From positions 1 to 41,513 of the forward strand of contig DASYUT010000112.1 of assembly GCA_036000965.1 (NCBI GenBank): a DNA stretch of 41,513 nucleotides. Reading direction: 5' to 3'. The stretch is from Actinomycetes bacterium. Lineage in GTDB: Bacteria; Actinomycetota; CALGFH01. Position numbers and translations under genes: made by a program. The notes below the pieces were generated by a model. It ran no database searches, was not told the DNA's origin, and saw only the letters and a list, made by a program, of their open reading frames with translations. Positions within the stretch are counted from its first letter, which is position 1. The number at the start of each line of letters is the position of its first letter. Positions 34,815 through 41,513 of this stretch are shown here, piece after piece.

Positions 34815-35891
34815 CTAGGAGACGAACAGCTCGTCCAGGCGGTCGCGCAGGGCAGCGTCCGACTCGGGGAACAGGTGGCCGTAGCGGTCGAGCACGAACG
34901 CGGTCGAGGTGTGCCCGGCCCGGACGGCGACCTCCTTGGGGGAGGCGCCGGCAGCGATCCACAGGGCAACTGCCGTGTGGCGAAGGTCGTGGATGCGGAG
35001 CCCATCCAGGCCAGCCGCGATCGTCGCCGGGCGCCAGATGCGAGCGCGGAACCCGGTCACGCGCAGCGGTCCCCCGCTCGGCGCCCTGAACACCGGATCA
35101 GTCGGCCGGCCCGGTGCTCGCAGGTGGATCGCCAGCTCGTTGACAACCCGTTGCGGCAAGCCAACCTTGCGGCGGCTCGCGCGCGTCTTGGGCAGCCCGA
35201 ACAGCAACCTGCCCTCAAGCTCAACCAGGATCTCGGCCACGTCGACCGTGCCGCGCACGAGGTCGACGCGACTGCGGCGCAGGCCGGCCAGCTCCCCGAT
35301 GCGCAGGCCTCCGTAAGCGCCGACAAGGACCAGGGCGCGGTAGCCAGGACGGATCGCGTCTGCGATACAAGCGACCTCAGCCGGGTTGAGGAACCGCATC
35401 TCCTCGCGCTCGACCCTCGGCAGGGCCACGCCCCGGCAGGGCGTCTGCGTCAGCATGCCGCTGTCGACGGCGGCCGTCATGACCTTGGCGAAGAGCTGGT
35501 ACGCCTTCTGCACCGTGGCCGGGGCCAGGCGCCGGCCGGTCAGCCAGGCGACCCAGGCGCGGACCTCGCGTTGGCTGATCGCGTCCAGCGGCATCGCCCC
35601 GAAGCGCGGGAGCACGTAGACGCGGAACGCCATCTCATCCCGAATGCGAGTCTTGGGGCGCAGGTTAACCACGCTCCCCCACCATTCGGCATGCCAGTCG
35701 GCGAACAGCGTCCGGCCGTGCCTGGGGTCGACCCAGGCGCCTTTGAGCTTGGCGGCCTCCTGCTCGGTGAGGAACGCCTCGGCGTCCTTGCGGCGGGTAA
35801 AGCTCTTGGAGCGCTCCCGACCGGTGGGGTCGATGTAGCGGGCGACGTAGCGGGTGGTGCCGTTGCGGTTGCGGCGGTCGATGTGGGCCAT
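34815..35891 (-). CDS. int: tyrosine-recombinase integrase of the AICE
   Basis: 358 residues. The N-terminal arm-binding-like part is MAHIDRRNRNGTTRYVARYI followed by DPTGRERSKSFTRRKDAEAF. A SAM-like core-binding domain spans about 60-155. The catalytic domain carries the full set: Arg197 (GGLRIGEL), a Lys in the beta-hairpin (LPKTRASRR), His301 and Arg304 (HDLRHTAV), His327 (AGHTSTAF) and Tyr337 (LDRYGHLF). It should integrate and excise the element at the tRNA-Ala 3' end. It follows rep by 19 bases and is probably co-transcribed with it. Confidence 0.95.
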   Translation of the reverse strand: MAHIDRRNRNGTTRYVARYIDPTGRERSKSFTRRKDAEAFLTEQEAAKLKGAWVDPRHGRTLFADWHAEWWGSVVNLRPKTRIRDEMAFRVYVLPRFGAMPLDAISQREVRAWVAWLTGRRLAPATVQKAYQLFAKVMTAAVDSGMLTQTPCRGVALPRVEREEMRFLNPAEVACIADAIRPGYRALVLVGAYGGLRIGELAGLRRSRVDLVRGTVDVAEILVELEGRLLFGLPKTRASRRKVGLPQRVVNELAIHLRAPGRPTDPVFRAPSGGPLRVTGFRARIWRPATIAAGLDGLRIHDLRHTAVALWIAAGASPKEVAVRAGHTSTAFVLDRYGHLFPESDAALRDRLDELFVS

Positions 35892-35910
35892 CGCGGCGGC
35901 ACCCCCTCTC

Positions 35911-37344
35911 TCAGGCAGCAGCCCGCCGAGCGCGGGCGGTCGATTCGTGGTCACGGGCACGCGCGGCGGCAGCTTCGGCCAGCCAGGCGTCCCCGATGGT
36001 CGAGTAGCCCGAGCCCTTGTAGGTCCAGGTGCCAAGCACCACGGCGGCGTCCTGGTCGGCAGCACGCCGGCCCCAGACGTCCAGGGGTTCGCCACCCCGC
36101 AGGCGCCGGCGGACCGCCCAGGCGGCCCGGGCGCGGCGCAGCGCGGTGAACGTGGTGGAGTAGCGGCGGCTCTTGGTCGACCAGTGGCCCCGGAACCCCA
36201 GCGCGTGCGCCCACTGCCGCAGCCGCAGGCCCGCCAGGGCGGGATGGGCGCCGAGGTCCCAGCAGGTGCGGACCAGCCGGGCCAGGTGCGCGCCGACCCT
36301 GAGGTGGTCCAGCTCCTCGGCCTTGCGGATGCGGCGGTCCAGGCCGGCGAACGCCTCGGTGGCCTTGGTGGCGTACTTGGCGAGGTAGTTGGCGACCGCC
36401 TCGGCCGACAGGTCCCCGGGGTCGCCGCCGGTGATGGCGCGCACGTCGAGCTGGGTCCCCCAGCCGGCGAGCCGGGCCGGCCCCTCCGCCACCGGCGGGT
36501 AGGGCACGGCGGCCGGGTGAAAGTCCCCGCAGCCGAGCGCCGCCAGCCGGACCGCGGCGGCCAGCAGCTTGGCGGTGAACGGCACCGGCGGCGGCGTGAC
36601 CCGCTCCGGGTCGTCGGCGGGTGGGGTGGCGTCGAGGCGGATGACGGCGTGGAAGTGGACCGCGCCGCGGGCCTGGTACTCGGCAACCTTGGTGTAGCGC
36701 ACCCGCACGGTACGTCTGACCTCGGCCTCGGGCCAGCCGAGCAGGTGCGCGAGCGCGCGGTAGACGTAGACACCCATGGTGCGCCGCCACAGCTCGGGCG
36801 CGACCGCGTTCCACAGCGCCAGCCCCTGGTAGTCAAAACAGTCGGCGCACAGCGGCTGCCCCAGGGTGCGCGTCTCGGTCTCGGGGTGGCGGTGCCAGCA
36901 CGCCTCCCGGCGGCCGTGCGGGCAGCGCTTGTTGGGGTCGCGCGGGTGGCAGGGCAGCGGGTTGCCGTGCTGGCTCCGGCGGGTATGGACCGGGCCGAAG
37001 CCGGGCGCGGTGAAGGTGGCGAACAGCCGCGGATGCCTGGTCACGGTCTCGGGGATGCCCTTGCCGCCGCGCAGGCCCGCGGTGATGAGCTGGCGGGCGT
37101 CGCCGGCGTAGGTCTTGGCGCACGCCGGGCAGCGGCTCGCGCGCCGGTTCCCACAGGCCTTGAGGAGCACCCCGCCCGGCTCCTCGTCGGTGGAGTACGC
37201 CTGGCGGGCCTCGCCGGTGCGCCGGTCGACGTGCTCGATGGTGCCGGCCAGGCGGACCGGCCGGACGCAGAAGCCCGGGGTGAACGTCGCCGGGTCGGTG
37301 GTGGCCGCCAGGTGGTCGACGGCGGCGAAGGACGGTGGGGCCAC
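35911..37344 (-). CDS. RepSA-type replication initiator (HUH)
   Basis: 477 residues. A zinc-binding cluster near residues 64-75 (CGNRRASRCPACAKTY), further Cys/His pairs (CPHGRREACWHRH, CADCF), the HUH motif GAVHFHAVIRLD (His230, His232), and two candidate catalytic tyrosines in VANYLAKYATKATE (Tyr320, Tyr324) match the rolling-circle initiators of pSAM2-like AICEs. It would nick the element's origin for replication of the excised circle. The GTG at 37344 has GGAGGGAGG upstream. An origin is expected nearby but I could not mark one. Confidence 0.92.
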   Translation of the reverse strand: MAPPSFAAVDHLAATTDPATFTPGFCVRPVRLAGTIEHVDRRTGEARQAYSTDEEPGGVLLKACGNRRASRCPACAKTYAGDARQLITAGLRGGKGIPETVTRHPRLFATFTAPGFGPVHTRRSQHGNPLPCHPRDPNKRCPHGRREACWHRHPETETRTLGQPLCADCFDYQGLALWNAVAPELWRRTMGVYVYRALAHLLGWPEAEVRRTVRVRYTKVAEYQARGAVHFHAVIRLDATPPADDPERVTPPPVPFTAKLLAAAVRLAALGCGDFHPAAVPYPPVAEGPARLAGWGTQLDVRAITGGDPGDLSAEAVANYLAKYATKATEAFAGLDRRIRKAEELDHLRVGAHLARLVRTCWDLGAHPALAGLRLRQWAHALGFRGHWSTKSRRYSTTFTALRRARAAWAVRRRLRGGEPLDVWGRRAADQDAAVVLGTWTYKGSGYSTIGDAWLAEAAAARARDHESTARARRAAA

Positions 37345-37419
37345 GGTCGACCTCCCTCCGGTGGACGCGAAGAGGGGAGCCGGCCAGGGCGCCAGCTCCC
37401 CTCGGGGTAGTAGATGGAT

Positions 37420-37587
37420 TCAGCGGTCGTGCTCGTCGAGCTGGCGGTGCAGCTCGGCGGCGGGGATGAAGTAGGTGTCCCAGCCGGCCGTGGCTGGCGA
37501 GGCCCGCTCGATCCACAGGCCGTTGGGGGTCAGCTCGACCTGGATGCCCTCGGTCGAGGTCGTGTCTGGGGTGGTCAGGTCGGCCAT
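37420..37587 (-). CDS. 55-residue AICE protein, unknown
   Basis: ATG 37587 with GAGGAGGG upstream. Sequence features: VELTPNGLWIERASPATAGW and FIPAAELHRQLDEHDR. It lies at the place where other AICEs carry small genes, possibly xis, before rep, but it shows no clear helix-turn-helix. It overlaps the previous gene by 13 bases. Confidence 0.65.
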   Translation of the reverse strand: MADLTTPDTTSTEGIQVELTPNGLWIERASPATAGWDTYFIPAAELHRQLDEHDR

Positions 37588-37850
37588 CGTGGCCCTCCTC
37601 GTGGTGCCGGCCAGCCCGCCACCTGACGGCGGCGCCGCGGACGGCGAGCCCGGCGACGCCGGCCAGCGCGGGCGTTGCGCACGCAGACCGCGCCGCAGGC
37701 CAGCACTGCCACCGCGGTGCCGGGTTGGCCGGTGGCGAGCGCGGCGGCCAGCCACAGCCCATAGGCGAGCGCGGCCAGCAGCCAGCCGGCCCGCATGCGG
37801 TTGCCGGCCAGCCACAGCCCCAGCGCGGCGGCCAGCGCGGCGGCGATCAC
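37575..37850 (-). CDS. small AICE membrane protein, possible Spd-type
   Basis: 91 residues from a GTG in the GTGA overlap with the upstream gene. Two or three short hydrophobic helices (IAAALAAALGLWLAG, AGWLLAALAYGLWLAAALAT, AVAVLACGAVCV) precede a very basic tail (RAGRRRRARRPRRRRQ). Position and topology recall plasmid-spread (Spd) proteins of actinomycete elements. That function is inferred from context only. Confidence 0.65.
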   Translation of the reverse strand: MIAAALAAALGLWLAGNRMRAGWLLAALAYGLWLAAALATGQPGTAVAVLACGAVCVRNARAGRRRRARRPRRRRQVAGWPAPRGGPRWPT

Positions 37851-38173
37851 GGGCCGGCCTCCGACAGCGCAGGGCCGTGCCAGACGACTCCTCGGGCGAA
37901 GCCGCCCCGCACGACCGCCTTGCGGGCGCGGGCGCACTCGACCTCGGCCGCGCCGTAGCCGGCCTGGACCGCCAGCGCGTACAGCACTTGGAGCACGTCG
38001 CCCAGCTCCTCGAGCAGCTCGGCGCCGGTAGCCGCCGTGGCCGCCTCGTGGGCTTCCTCGAGGAGCTTGGCGCGCAGCCAGGCGGCGTACTCGTCCGGGA
38101 CGGCCAGGTGGTAGGCGCACCGCTGGCCGGTCGCGGCCATGATCGCGGGCACCTGGTCGCGGATCAGCTTCAC
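37847..38173 (-). CDS. MazG-like all-alpha NTP pyrophosphatase
   Basis: 108 residues. KLIRDQVPAIMAATGQRCAY and AKLLEEAHEAATA followed by ELLEELGDVLQVLYALAVQA carry the EExxE...ExxD metal-binding pattern of the MazG/phosphoribosyl-ATP pyrophosphohydrolase superfamily. It would hydrolyse nucleoside triphosphates to monophosphates. The GTG overlaps the translocase stop by GTGA and its own stop overlaps the next gene by GTGA, so it is embedded in the transfer operon. It may clean non-canonical nucleotides or act in a toxin-like or defence role. Confidence 0.82.
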   Translation of the reverse strand: MKLIRDQVPAIMAATGQRCAYHLAVPDEYAAWLRAKLLEEAHEAATAATGAELLEELGDVLQVLYALAVQAGYGAAEVECARARKAVVRGGFARGVVWHGPALSEAGP

Positions 38174-39615
38174 GCCGCCCCCTCCCCCACACCCCGCGCA
38201 CCGGGTGGCGGGAGCATGGCCGTGTCGGCGTGGGCGGTGCGCAGCAGCTCGGCCCGGCGGGCGAGCTGGCCCAGGTCGTCATCGGTCAGGTAGCAGGTGC
38301 GCAGGCGGACCGGGCTGCCGCCCTCGTGGAGCAGGAACCCGATGCCCCGGTGAGCCGCGTCGATCGAGGCGGCGGTGAACCCGGCGGTCGACCAGCCTTG
38401 CCCGAGGATGGTGTCACTCATCTGCGGGGTGGTGCAGCGGAACGCCCAGCGGAACGCGAACAGGTCCCGCAGGTAGGTCGGGATGGTGTCGCCGGACGGC
38501 TTCTGCGTGGCCGCCAGGACGATCACCCCGGCGGCCCGGCCCCGGGAGACGAGGTCGCGGAACAGGTTGCCGGCCTCCTTGTCGCCGGTCCGGTTGCCAC
38601 TGTTGAGGTAGAACGCCAGCTCGTCGCAGACGACGACCTTGAGCGGCCAGCCATCGGCGCGGCGGATCTTCCGCTGCCGGTTGGCGACCAGCGCCAGGTA
38701 GCGCGCGTCCATCTCGGTCACCAGGTCGCGGAGCACGTCGATGGCCTCGTCTTGGCTGGGGCCGACGGTGCGCGCGGCACAGCCGACCCAGGGGGCCAGC
38801 TCGACGTACTTGCCGTCCAGCAGGGTCAGCTCGCACAGCGGGTCCAGCGCCGCGGTGGCGGTCAGCATCGACTGGCCCACGCTCTTGCCCGAGCCCGGCT
38901 CGCCGCCGATGAGCACGTTGTGCTCGATCAGCGAGACCAGCACCGGCCCCCCGTCCTCGTCGACGCCGACCGGGACCGGCGCCCACAGCGACAGCCACGG
39001 CGCGGCCAGATGCGGCCACGCCAGCCCAGGCAGGTCGGCCAGGGGGTCGCGGCGCACCACCACGACGCGGGCGTAGCGGGCGTTCGCGGGCTCGCGGGTG
39101 ACGCGCAGCTCGCGGGCTTCCAGGAACCCGGCGACCGGCTCGGCGGCCTTCTCCAACGCCTCCACGGCCTGCCCGGCGGGCATGCGCACCGAGAGCAGGT
39201 CCCCGGCGGGGACCACCCTGGCCCGCGCGACCCTGGGGACGCGGTCGTTTGGGGTGGCCAGCTCGGCGTGGCGGCACGCCAGCGTCCAGCGCCGCCGCAG
39301 GTGCGAGCGGTGCAGCACCCCGGCGAGCCGGCACCGGACCGGCGGGATGAGCACCAGGGCCAGGGCGCCGGCCAGGATGAGCGCGCCGGCCTGGCGGTGC
39401 CCGCCCACCCGGGGCGAGAGCCCCACGTACAGGACGGCGAGCAGGGCGACGGCGGCCAGCTCGACCCGGTACGCCCACGCCGGCCGGACCACGGTGAGCC
39501 ACACCAGCGTGCCGGTGCGGACCCGGGGGACGGGGCGGGTGGTGACCGGGGCGTGCTCCCACATCGGTGGGCCGGCCCGGTAGGTGCGGGCGGGATCGGT
39601 AGGATGCCACTGCAT
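38170..39615 (-). CDS. FtsK/SpoIIIE-type DNA translocase (TraB/TraSA-like)
   Basis: 481 residues. Two transmembrane helices at about 50-66 and 77-92 anchor it. A linker domain follows. The RecA-like motor has Walker A GGEPGSGKS (237-245), Walker B KVVVCDELAFY (about 326-336), and VSRGRAAGVIVLAATQKPSG. In AICEs such a protein moves double-stranded DNA between mycelial cells. The start ATG 39615 has GAAGGAG upstream. A C-terminal DNA-recognition helix-turn-helix is not obvious, but the tail LTDDDLGQLARRAELLR is helical. Confidence 0.92.
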   Translation of the reverse strand: MQWHPTDPARTYRAGPPMWEHAPVTTRPVPRVRTGTLVWLTVVRPAWAYRVELAAVALLAVLYVGLSPRVGGHRQAGALILAGALALVLIPPVRCRLAGVLHRSHLRRRWTLACRHAELATPNDRVPRVARARVVPAGDLLSVRMPAGQAVEALEKAAEPVAGFLEARELRVTREPANARYARVVVVRRDPLADLPGLAWPHLAAPWLSLWAPVPVGVDEDGGPVLVSLIEHNVLIGGEPGSGKSVGQSMLTATAALDPLCELTLLDGKYVELAPWVGCAARTVGPSQDEAIDVLRDLVTEMDARYLALVANRQRKIRRADGWPLKVVVCDELAFYLNSGNRTGDKEAGNLFRDLVSRGRAAGVIVLAATQKPSGDTIPTYLRDLFAFRWAFRCTTPQMSDTILGQGWSTAGFTAASIDAAHRGIGFLLHEGGSPVRLRTCYLTDDDLGQLARRAELLRTAHADTAMLPPPGARGVGEGAA

Positions 39616-39642
39616 CTTCGGGACTCCTTCGGGGATGCGACA

Positions 39643-39675
39643 GGGGGCCGGGCGCTCACGACGCCACGGCCCCCA
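39643..39675. repeat. intergenic hairpin, copy 1
   Basis: GGGGGCCGGGCGCTCACGAC followed by GCCACGGCCCCC. Ends form GGGGGCCG/CGGCCCCC. It lies between the zinc-ribbon gene stop and the translocase start. It differs from copy 2 at one base. Confidence 0.75.
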
Positions 39676-39692
39676 CTCAGTTGCCCGGCGGG

Positions 39693-39866
39693 TCACGCCG
39701 GGTCCGTCAAGCCGAGCAGACCGAGCAGGTACACCCATGCCTGGGCTCGGGTGACGTCCTCATACGACTGCTCGAAGGTGATCGGCGGCAGGCCACAGCA
39801 GCTCGGCTCGGGTCCTTCCCAATGGCGCCCGCAGCGCTGGCAGACCCGCAGGATGATCCGGTCCAT
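39693..39866 (-). CDS. 57-residue zinc-ribbon-like protein
   Basis: ATG 39866 with AAGGAG upstream. MDRIILRVCQRCGRHWEGPE and SCCGLPPITFEQSYED carry a CxxC and a CC pair, suggesting a small metal-binding knuckle. It is framed on both sides by the duplicated hairpins. Function unknown. Confidence 0.65.
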   Translation of the reverse strand: MDRIILRVCQRCGRHWEGPEPSCCGLPPITFEQSYEDVTRAQAWVYLLGLLGLTDPA

Positions 39867-39894
39867 CAACTCACTCCTTGTCGTGCACGGGATA

Positions 39895-39926
39895 GGGGGC
39901 CGGGCGGTCACGACGCCACGGCCCCC
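39895..39926. repeat. intergenic hairpin, copy 2
   Basis: Same hairpin as 39643-39675, here between the SCO3933-like gene and the zinc-ribbon gene. Confidence 0.75.
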
Positions 39927-39946
39927 CACAGGTCCTGGGGATGGGG

Positions 39947-40279
39947 TCAGCTCGCCTTGCGGTCGGCGATCGGCTCGACCGCGCCCGCGCGGAACGCCAC
40001 CCCGCTGCGGCCGTTGTTGGCCCACGGGTTGGCGACCAGCTCGACCACCCGCACCGGGGTCCCGGGCGGGACCGGGCGGGGGTCGGTCAGCTTGACGGTG
40101 ACGATCTCCGACCGGGGCCGGCCGGCCTGGTCGGTGTAGAAGCAGATCAGCTGGACCTGGGCCAGCGGCAGGCCGGTGTCCCGGTCCCGCTTGGGCTGCT
40201 TGGACTCGAAGTCCAGCACCGGCTCGAAGTCGGAGCCGACCGTGAAGCTCATGCCGGTGGTGTCGATGACCAGTCGCAT
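39947..40279 (-). CDS. SCO3933-like AICE accessory/regulatory protein
   Basis: 110 residues. MRLVIDTTGMSFTVGSDFEP, LDFESKQPKRDRDTG and WANNGRSGVAFRAGA match the small conserved proteins that I recall being annotated as SCO3933-family regulatory proteins in Streptomyces AICEs. ATG 40279 has AAGGAGGG upstream. The role is not established. A predicted OB-like beta fold is plausible. Confidence 0.75.
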   Translation of the reverse strand: MRLVIDTTGMSFTVGSDFEPVLDFESKQPKRDRDTGLPLAQVQLICFYTDQAGRPRSEIVTVKLTDPRPVPPGTPVRVVELVANPWANNGRSGVAFRAGAVEPIADRKAS

Positions 40280-40301
40280 TGCTTTTCCCTCCTTGGGGGT
40301 C

Positions 40302-40487
40302 CTACCAGCGGTTGGCCTGCTGGCCTTCGCCGTAGCCCCAGGCGTAGCCGCCCCAGCCCTGCGGGTTCTGGGTGGCCGGGGCGCCGTAGTCGTTGCCGGT
40401 GATCCCGTCGCTGTAGCCGTCGTCATAGCCGCTGTTCCAGTCGGCGGCGTCGCCGCCGCAGCCCAGCAGGCTGCTCAGCCAGCCCAT
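40302..40487 (-). CDS. 61-residue Gly/Tyr-rich protein
   Basis: ATG 40487 has AAAAGGAGG six bases upstream, one of the best ribosome-binding sites in the window. Low-complexity sequence (DWNSGYDDGYSDGITGNDYG, then GWGGYAWGYGEGQQ) follows a short start MGWLSSLLGCGGD. First gene of the leftward AICE operon. The aromatic/Gly bias suggests disorder or self-association. Confidence 0.6.
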   Translation of the reverse strand: MGWLSSLLGCGGDAADWNSGYDDGYSDGITGNDYGAPATQNPQGWGGYAWGYGEGQQANRW

Positions 40488-40758
40488 CGGTGCCTCCTTT
40501 TAGGCATGCGTCACCAGCCCCGCATGGGAGGCTGGGTGGTGGCGGTCTCGGTCCGCGCGCGCTCGGCTCGCCTTGCTGACCCCTTGCCCGCCCTCCGTCG
40601 GGATGGGTGCCGCCTGCTCGCTGTGGAGTTGGGAAGGTGCGGTGTCGTCGTGGTGGTCTGGTCAGTGGTGCCGCGCCCGCGCGCCCGCTATGCAGTTGTG
40701 GAGGTGGCCTGGTGCCTCCTCTCGTCTAGCGACTCCCCCTCCGGGGAACTACACTGTT
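40488..40758. other. leader between the AICE promoter and its first gene
   Basis: About 270 bases of untranslated leader if the promoter at 40759-40787 is used. A hairpin CCAGCC/GGCTGG (40514-40535) lies just before the ribosome-binding site of the first gene, and GAGAGGAGGCACC occurs without a start codon near 40707-40719. No gene is seen. Confidence 0.45.
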
Positions 40759-40787
40759 AACGTAGAGTAGACAAGCTTGTCTGTCAA
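40759..40787 (-). promoter_or_regulatory. leftward promoter of the AICE operon
   Basis: Read leftward: TTGACA (40787-40782), a 17-base spacer, then TACGTT (40764-40759). The -35 box is consensus and the -10 box fits TAnnnT. It would drive the accessory-tra-rep-int genes. The first operator palindrome occupies most of the spacer. Confidence 0.65.
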
Positions 40788-40802
40788 GCTTGACCTTCAA
40801 GA
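40769..40802. promoter_or_regulatory. tandem palindromic operators of the GntR regulator
   Basis: AGACAAGCTTGTCT (40769-40782) and GTCAAGCTTGAC (40783-40794) are perfect palindromes that abut, with centres 13 bp apart. CTTGACCTTCAAG (40790-40802) is a further inverted repeat overlapping the second. They lie 18-51 bases before the GntR start and over the leftward promoter, as expected of an autoregulating KorSA-type repressor. Confidence 0.75.
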
Positions 40803-40819
40803 GCATGTGACGAGGCCAT

Positions 40820-41513
40820 ATGACCGAGGAACCCATCACGCGCAGGATCGCCAACGAGCTACGCCAGCAGATCGAGAACGGAACCCTAGGCCCTGGTGCA
40901 CTACTGCCATCCGAACCCGAACTGGCACGCCAACACGGCGTCAGCCGACAAACCGCCCGAGGGGCACTACAGATTCTTGAGCAAGAAGGCCTCGTCGCCG
41001 TACGGCCGCGACGAGGACGCATCGTACGTAGCCGCAACCGCCTGTACTGGCGACTATCAGAGTTTGAATTACCGGAGAACACCGGACTCATGTCATCGGA
41101 CGCATGGGAAGCAGACATCGAGAAGCAGGGTCATGATCCGACTCGACAAGAACTCACAGTCGAGACGATCTACCCACCGGCTACGATCGCAGCAAAGCTC
41201 GGCCTTGACCCTGACAAAGATCTATGCGTTGTCCGGCGCCGAGTGCGTTACATCGACAACGAGCCAGCAATCATCTCTGACGACTATTTCGATGAGCGAA
41301 TTGTACGAGGAACAGAACTAGCGGAGCAACGAGACACCACACGTGAAGACATCCTCAAGGAAGCCGGCTACGAACAGACCTACGACATTGACGAAATCAT
41401 TACTCGTATGCCCACTCCCAGCGAGAGCCGGCGGCTCTCACTCGCAGCAGGCACCCCAGTTGCCGAACACTTCCGAACCGGCTACACGCGAGATGACAAG
41501 CCGGTGCGCGTCA
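40820..41513 (+). CDS. GntR/HutC-family repressor, KorSA-like (3' end off window)
   Basis: 231 codons are visible. The N-terminal winged helix is ITRRIANELRQQIENGTLGP, then LLPSEPELARQHGVSRQTAR and LVAVRPRRGRIVRS. A UTRA-type effector domain follows with LTVETIYPPATIAAKLGL, CVVRRRVRYIDNEPAIISDD and TRMPTPSESRRLSLAAGTPV. In pSAM2, KorSA represses transfer and replication. Codon use is clearly less GC-rich than in its neighbours, suggesting a different recent source. The start at 40820 has GAGG four bases upstream. Confidence 0.92.
   Translation, partial: MTEEPITRRIANELRQQIENGTLGPGALLPSEPELARQHGVSRQTARGALQILEQEGLVAVRPRRGRIVRSRNRLYWRLSEFELPENTGLMSSDAWEADIEKQGHDPTRQELTVETIYPPATIAAKLGLDPDKDLCVVRRRVRYIDNEPAIISDDYFDERIVRGTELAEQRDTTREDILKEAGYEQTYDIDEIITRMPTPSESRRLSLAAGTPVAEHFRTGYTRDDKPVRV

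Larger units (their letters stand above)
34722..41513. mobile_element. AICE (actinomycete integrative and conjugative element), right end beyond window
   Basis: Starting at tRNA-Ala the block holds a tyrosine integrase, a RepSA-type initiator, a small membrane protein, a MazG-like protein, an FtsK/TraB-type translocase, small conserved accessory proteins and a divergent GntR/KorSA-type regulator. This is the pSAM2-like content and order (int, rep, tra, kor). All genes but the regulator are leftward with 4-13 base overlaps or short gaps. No obvious xis was seen, although an unrecognised small gene may serve. At least 6.8 kb lies in the window. Confidence 0.88.

Noticed and set aside
35854-37410. 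Rightward 518-residue frame opposite rep
   Set aside because: Shadow of the RepSA-type gene, which has clear zinc and HUH motifs on the other strand.

Overview
The window reads as chromosomal DNA from a high-GC actinobacterium. Evidence is the very G+C-rich third codon positions, frequent GTG starts, 4-base ATGA/GTGA overlaps, LigC, XRE-TPR, KorSA and RepSA-type families, and the block prs-glmU-tRNA-Gln-ispE-rsmA-tatD-metG-rsmI. I cannot assign a genus.

The layout has three parts. (1) Positions 1 to about 17,760 are an accessory, decaying region. It holds a membrane-anchored protein running off the left edge, an ISAzo13-type transposase gene split by an IS110-type element, a receiver/thioredoxin-reductase-like fusion, an IS5-type remnant, a frameshifted helicase, a frameshifted DUF6338-like gene, a nonsense-split XRE-TPR regulator next to a flavoprotein gene, an intact hisC-hisN-like pair, a twice-frameshifted amino-acid permease and a cluster of small unknown genes. 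(2) Positions about 17,880 to 34,400 are a mostly intact leftward housekeeping block: ligC, a methyltransferase, a hexapeptide acyltransferase, prs, glmU, tRNA-Gln(TTG), ispE, rsmA, tatD, ilvD, a GrpB-type gene, metG, rsmI, queA and an SDR. A LuxR-type remnant sits between tatD and ilvD. Short tandem repeats with unrelated units recur between and inside these genes. (3) From tRNA-Ala(CGC) at 34,648 to the right edge lies an actinomycete integrative and conjugative element (AICE). Reading leftward from a divergent GntR/KorSA-type gene come small accessory genes, an FtsK/TraB-type translocase, a MazG-like protein, a small membrane protein, a RepSA-type HUH initiator and a tyrosine integrase next to the tRNA. 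The right attachment site lies outside the window.

Two points stand out. Removing bases 2382-3939 restores the reading frame of the ISAzo13 transposase exactly. This fixes the ends of the IS110 element, and the leader of that element can fold into three hairpins whose loops carry short matches to the interrupted target and to the element's own right end, as expected of a bridge RNA. At the right end, two abutting perfect palindromes (and a third) beside the GntR gene overlap a consensus-like leftward promoter, which looks like the master switch of the AICE.

All functional calls come from reading the sequence and recalling protein families. No database search was run.
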